Part shown: one piece after another, positions 5,831-6,538 of the stretch | Position numbering within the stretch: the first letter of the stretch is position 1 | How the letters are laid out: each line of letters opens with the position of its first letter | Source: an uncultured Azospirillum sp. | GTDB lineage: Bacteria > Pseudomonadota > Alphaproteobacteria > RF32 > CAG-239 | Length of the DNA stretch: 6,538 nucleotides | Direction of reading: 5' to 3' | Assembly (NCBI GenBank): GCA_947383875.1 | Contig: CANDEX010000082.1 | Span: forward strand, 1-6,538 | Position numbers and translations under genes: made by a program | The notes under the pieces: generated by a model | The model's database searches: none | What the model was told of the DNA's origin: nothing | What the model saw: the letters and a program-made list of their open reading frames with translations, nothing else

Positions 5831-5905
5831 GCCGCTGTAGCTCAGTGGTAGAGCACGTCATTGGTAATGACGGGGTCGCAAGTCCGATTCTTGCCAGCGG
5901 CACCA
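5831..5905 (+). tRNA. tRNA-Thr (anticodon GGT)
   Basis: The gene folds into a full cloverleaf of 75 nt with encoded CCA. The acceptor stem is GCCGCTG/CAGCGGC (7 of 7 pairs), the D arm GCTC/GAGC, the anticodon stem CGTCA/TGACG with loop TTGGTAA (anticodon GGT, reading ACC and ACU), the variable loop GGGTC, and the T stem GCAAG/CTTGC. It delivers threonine. All stems are perfect. The odd point is the T loop, TCCGATT, which has C at position 55 where U (modified to pseudouridine) is nearly invariant. It has its own promoter and terminator, so it is probably transcribed alone. Confidence 0.96.
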
Positions 5906-5939
5906 TTAAAAAGGCCTCCTTTAGGGAGGCTTTTTTAAT
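5906..5939 (+). terminator. tRNA terminator, nearly symmetric (bidirectional)
   Basis: GCCTCC (5914-5919) pairs with GGAGGC (5925-5930) around TTTAG, followed by six T. The flanks ATTAAAAAG and TTTTTTAAT extend the stem to about 15 pairs with one G-T, so it could also stop leftward transcription toward the tRNA. Confidence 0.88.
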
Positions 5940-5943
5940 GGTT

Positions 5944-6104
5944 ATCGTCAGAAAGGACGGAGTTGCGAAGCAAGTCTGACGATGCCGGTTGGAAATTATC
6001 AACCGGCGGAGGACGAGGAGCTAAAGTGACGAGGTCTTGAGCGACAGCGAAAGATGCGGCCTGCCGCAGGCGCCCGCACCTTCAAAGCCTGCGGCACCGT
6101 TTTT
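5944..6104. repeat. Cluster of inverted repeats (structured intergenic element)
   Basis: Four structures follow in close order. (1) ATCGTCAGA (5944-5952) pairs with TCTGACGAT (5975-5983), enclosing an inner TTGC-GAA-GCAA hairpin (5963-5973). (2) GCCGGTTG (5984-5991) pairs with CAACCGGC (6000-6007). (3) The direct repeat GACGAGG occurs at 6012-6018 and 6028-6034. (4) TGCCGCAGGC (6062-6071) pairs with GCCTGCGGCA (6087-6096), followed by T5 at 6100-6104; it competes with the smaller hairpin TGCGG/CCGCA (6055-6059 with 6064-6068). The cluster is more GC-rich than its flanks and holds no plausible protein. It may be a REP-like repeat element or a structured RNA; I do not recognise a known family. 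Confidence 0.55.
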
Positions 6105-6110
6105 AAGATT

Positions 6111-6133
6111 TCCGCATTTATTGCGGATTTTTT
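6111..6133 (+). terminator. Rho-independent terminator after the repeat cluster
   Basis: TCCGCA (6111-6116) pairs with TGCGGA (6122-6127) around TTTAT and is followed by six T, then CTTTTT. It would end any rightward transcript crossing the inverted-repeat cluster, either tRNA read-through or a separate RNA. Confidence 0.8.
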
Positions 6134-6155
6134 CTTTTTAAACAAGCACTTATTT

Positions 6156-6265
6156 AGTCCGATTTTTAGAATTTTGAAAAGAGTAAATTTTAACAACTTA
6201 TCGGACTTTTTGATAAAAAGCGAAGGAAATCAGCCTTTTTTTCTTTTCAAATTCCAGTCCGATAA
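6156..6265. repeat. Three AGTCCGAT-type repeats upstream of the methyltransferase
   Basis: AGTCCGAT occurs at 6156-6163 and as AGTCCGATAA at 6256-6265. The inverse TTATCGGACT lies at 6198-6207, so the last two form a perfect 10-bp inverted repeat 48 nt apart. AACAACTT is also repeated at 6192-6199 and near 6273. The surrounding 6134-6408 segment is very AT-rich with no plausible gene. These may be binding sites for a regulator of the following gene, or remnants of a mobile-element end. Confidence 0.5.
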
Positions 6266-6358
6266 AATCTTGAACAACTTTGAAACAATAAAAGAACATA
6301 CATAGAACACATTTTATTGATTTTTTGATTTTTGTTATTTATAAAAGTATTTAATTTA

Positions 6359-6387
6359 TTGAAAGCAGTCGTTTTTACTGTTATCAA
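6359..6387 (+). promoter_or_regulatory. Candidate promoter of the DNA methyltransferase
   Basis: TTGAAA (6359-6364), a 17-bp spacer and TATCAA (6382-6387) lie about 20 bp before the start codon. The -10 is imperfect and the region is AT-rich; TAAAAT at 6388-6393 is an alternative. Confidence 0.35.
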
Positions 6388-6408
6388 TAAAATTAGGAGT
6401 AATCATTT

Positions 6409-6538
6409 ATGACAAAGATAAGAAAAAACAATTTAGTTGCCCCATTTGTAAAATGGGCTGGGGGGAAAAGACAACTTCTGCCTGAATTGATAAAGCGCGT
6501 CCCTAAATTTACAACATATTGTGAGCCATTCGTTGGGG
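6409..6538 (+). CDS. Dam/DpnM-type adenine-N6 DNA methyltransferase, 5' part only
   Basis: The first 43 codons are present before the window ends. The N-terminus reads [20 protein letters not shown], then [20 protein letters not shown] and [19 protein letters not shown] is motif X of class alpha amino-methyltransferases (the D12/MethyltransfD12 family), and CEPFVG begins motif I, the S-adenosylmethionine-binding loop. Such enzymes methylate adenine-N6, typically in GATC; the start resembles DpnM and Dam. The catalytic DPPY lies beyond the window, so activity and target cannot be confirmed. The ATG follows AGGAG by 9 nt. It may be an orphan Dam, the modification half of a restriction-modification system, or a prophage enzyme; its position behind a tRNA and AT-rich DNA leaves the mobile options open. 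Confidence 0.85.
   Translation, partial: MTKIRKNNLVAPFVKWAGGKRQLLPELIKRVPKFTTYCEPFVG

Noticed and set aside
5709..6002. Leftward 97-codon ORF across the tRNA region
   Set aside because: It is antisense to the tRNA and its terminator; its apparent sequence is explained by those RNA features.
5944..6104. CRISPR-like array
   Set aside because: The repeats are differing inverted pairs, not evenly spaced identical direct repeats with spacers.
6054..6305. Rightward 83-codon ORF starting MRPAAGARTFKAC
   Set aside because: It runs through a strong hairpin, a rho-independent terminator and the AT-rich repeats, has no good ribosome binding site and no recognisable domain.

Overview
The window looks like an ordinary chromosomal stretch of a Gram-negative, rather AT-rich bacterium. 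Two small genes start with lipoprotein signal peptides, one of them with a META (HslJ-type) domain typical of proteobacteria. The LysR regulator and the tRNA-Thr also fit proteobacteria. A low-GC alphaproteobacterium is my best guess, but it rests on general resemblance only. No CRISPR array, transposase or insertion sequence is visible.

Layout. From 1 to 3626 four genes run leftwards: a truncated HD-domain hydrolase (1-232), seryl-tRNA synthetase serS (279-1559), an aldo/keto reductase (1688-2584) and an alpha/beta hydrolase with a Cys nucleophile (2586-3626). A serS terminator sits between serS and the HD gene. A divergent promoter region (about 3627-3744) separates the hydrolase from a rightward LysR-family regulator (3745-4641). 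That gene converges with 4 bp of spacing on two leftward, probably related small lipoprotein genes (4646-5047 and 5126-5515). From 5578 to 6408 there is no convincing protein gene. This part holds a leftward terminator with no visible upstream gene, a rightward tRNA-Thr(GGT) with promoter and terminator, a dense cluster of inverted repeats ending in a second terminator, and an AT-rich leader with AGTCCGAT/ATCGGACT repeats. The leader precedes the 5' end of a Dam/DpnM-type adenine DNA methyltransferase gene, cut by the window edge.

How the genes may work together. LysR, hydrolase and reductase form a typical divergent regulator/enzyme module. The two enzyme ORFs lie 1 nt apart and are probably co-transcribed, perhaps acting on reactive carbonyls or esters; the substrate is unknown. 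Both enzymes carry N-terminal export- or anchor-like extensions, and each also has an internal ATG with a good ribosome binding site where a cytosolic form would start. The two lipoproteins appear to be one transcription unit, with a hairpin at the second gene's ribosome binding site. SerS and tRNA-Thr are housekeeping. The methyltransferase beyond the tRNA could be housekeeping Dam, or part of a restriction-modification or mobile region using the tRNA as a boundary; the window ends too early to tell.

I found no clearly new system. The items most worth a second look are the hairpin at the META lipoprotein start, the orphan terminator and possible small RNA left of the tRNA, the inverted-repeat cluster right of it, the C at position 55 of the tRNA, and the dual starts of the hydrolase and reductase.
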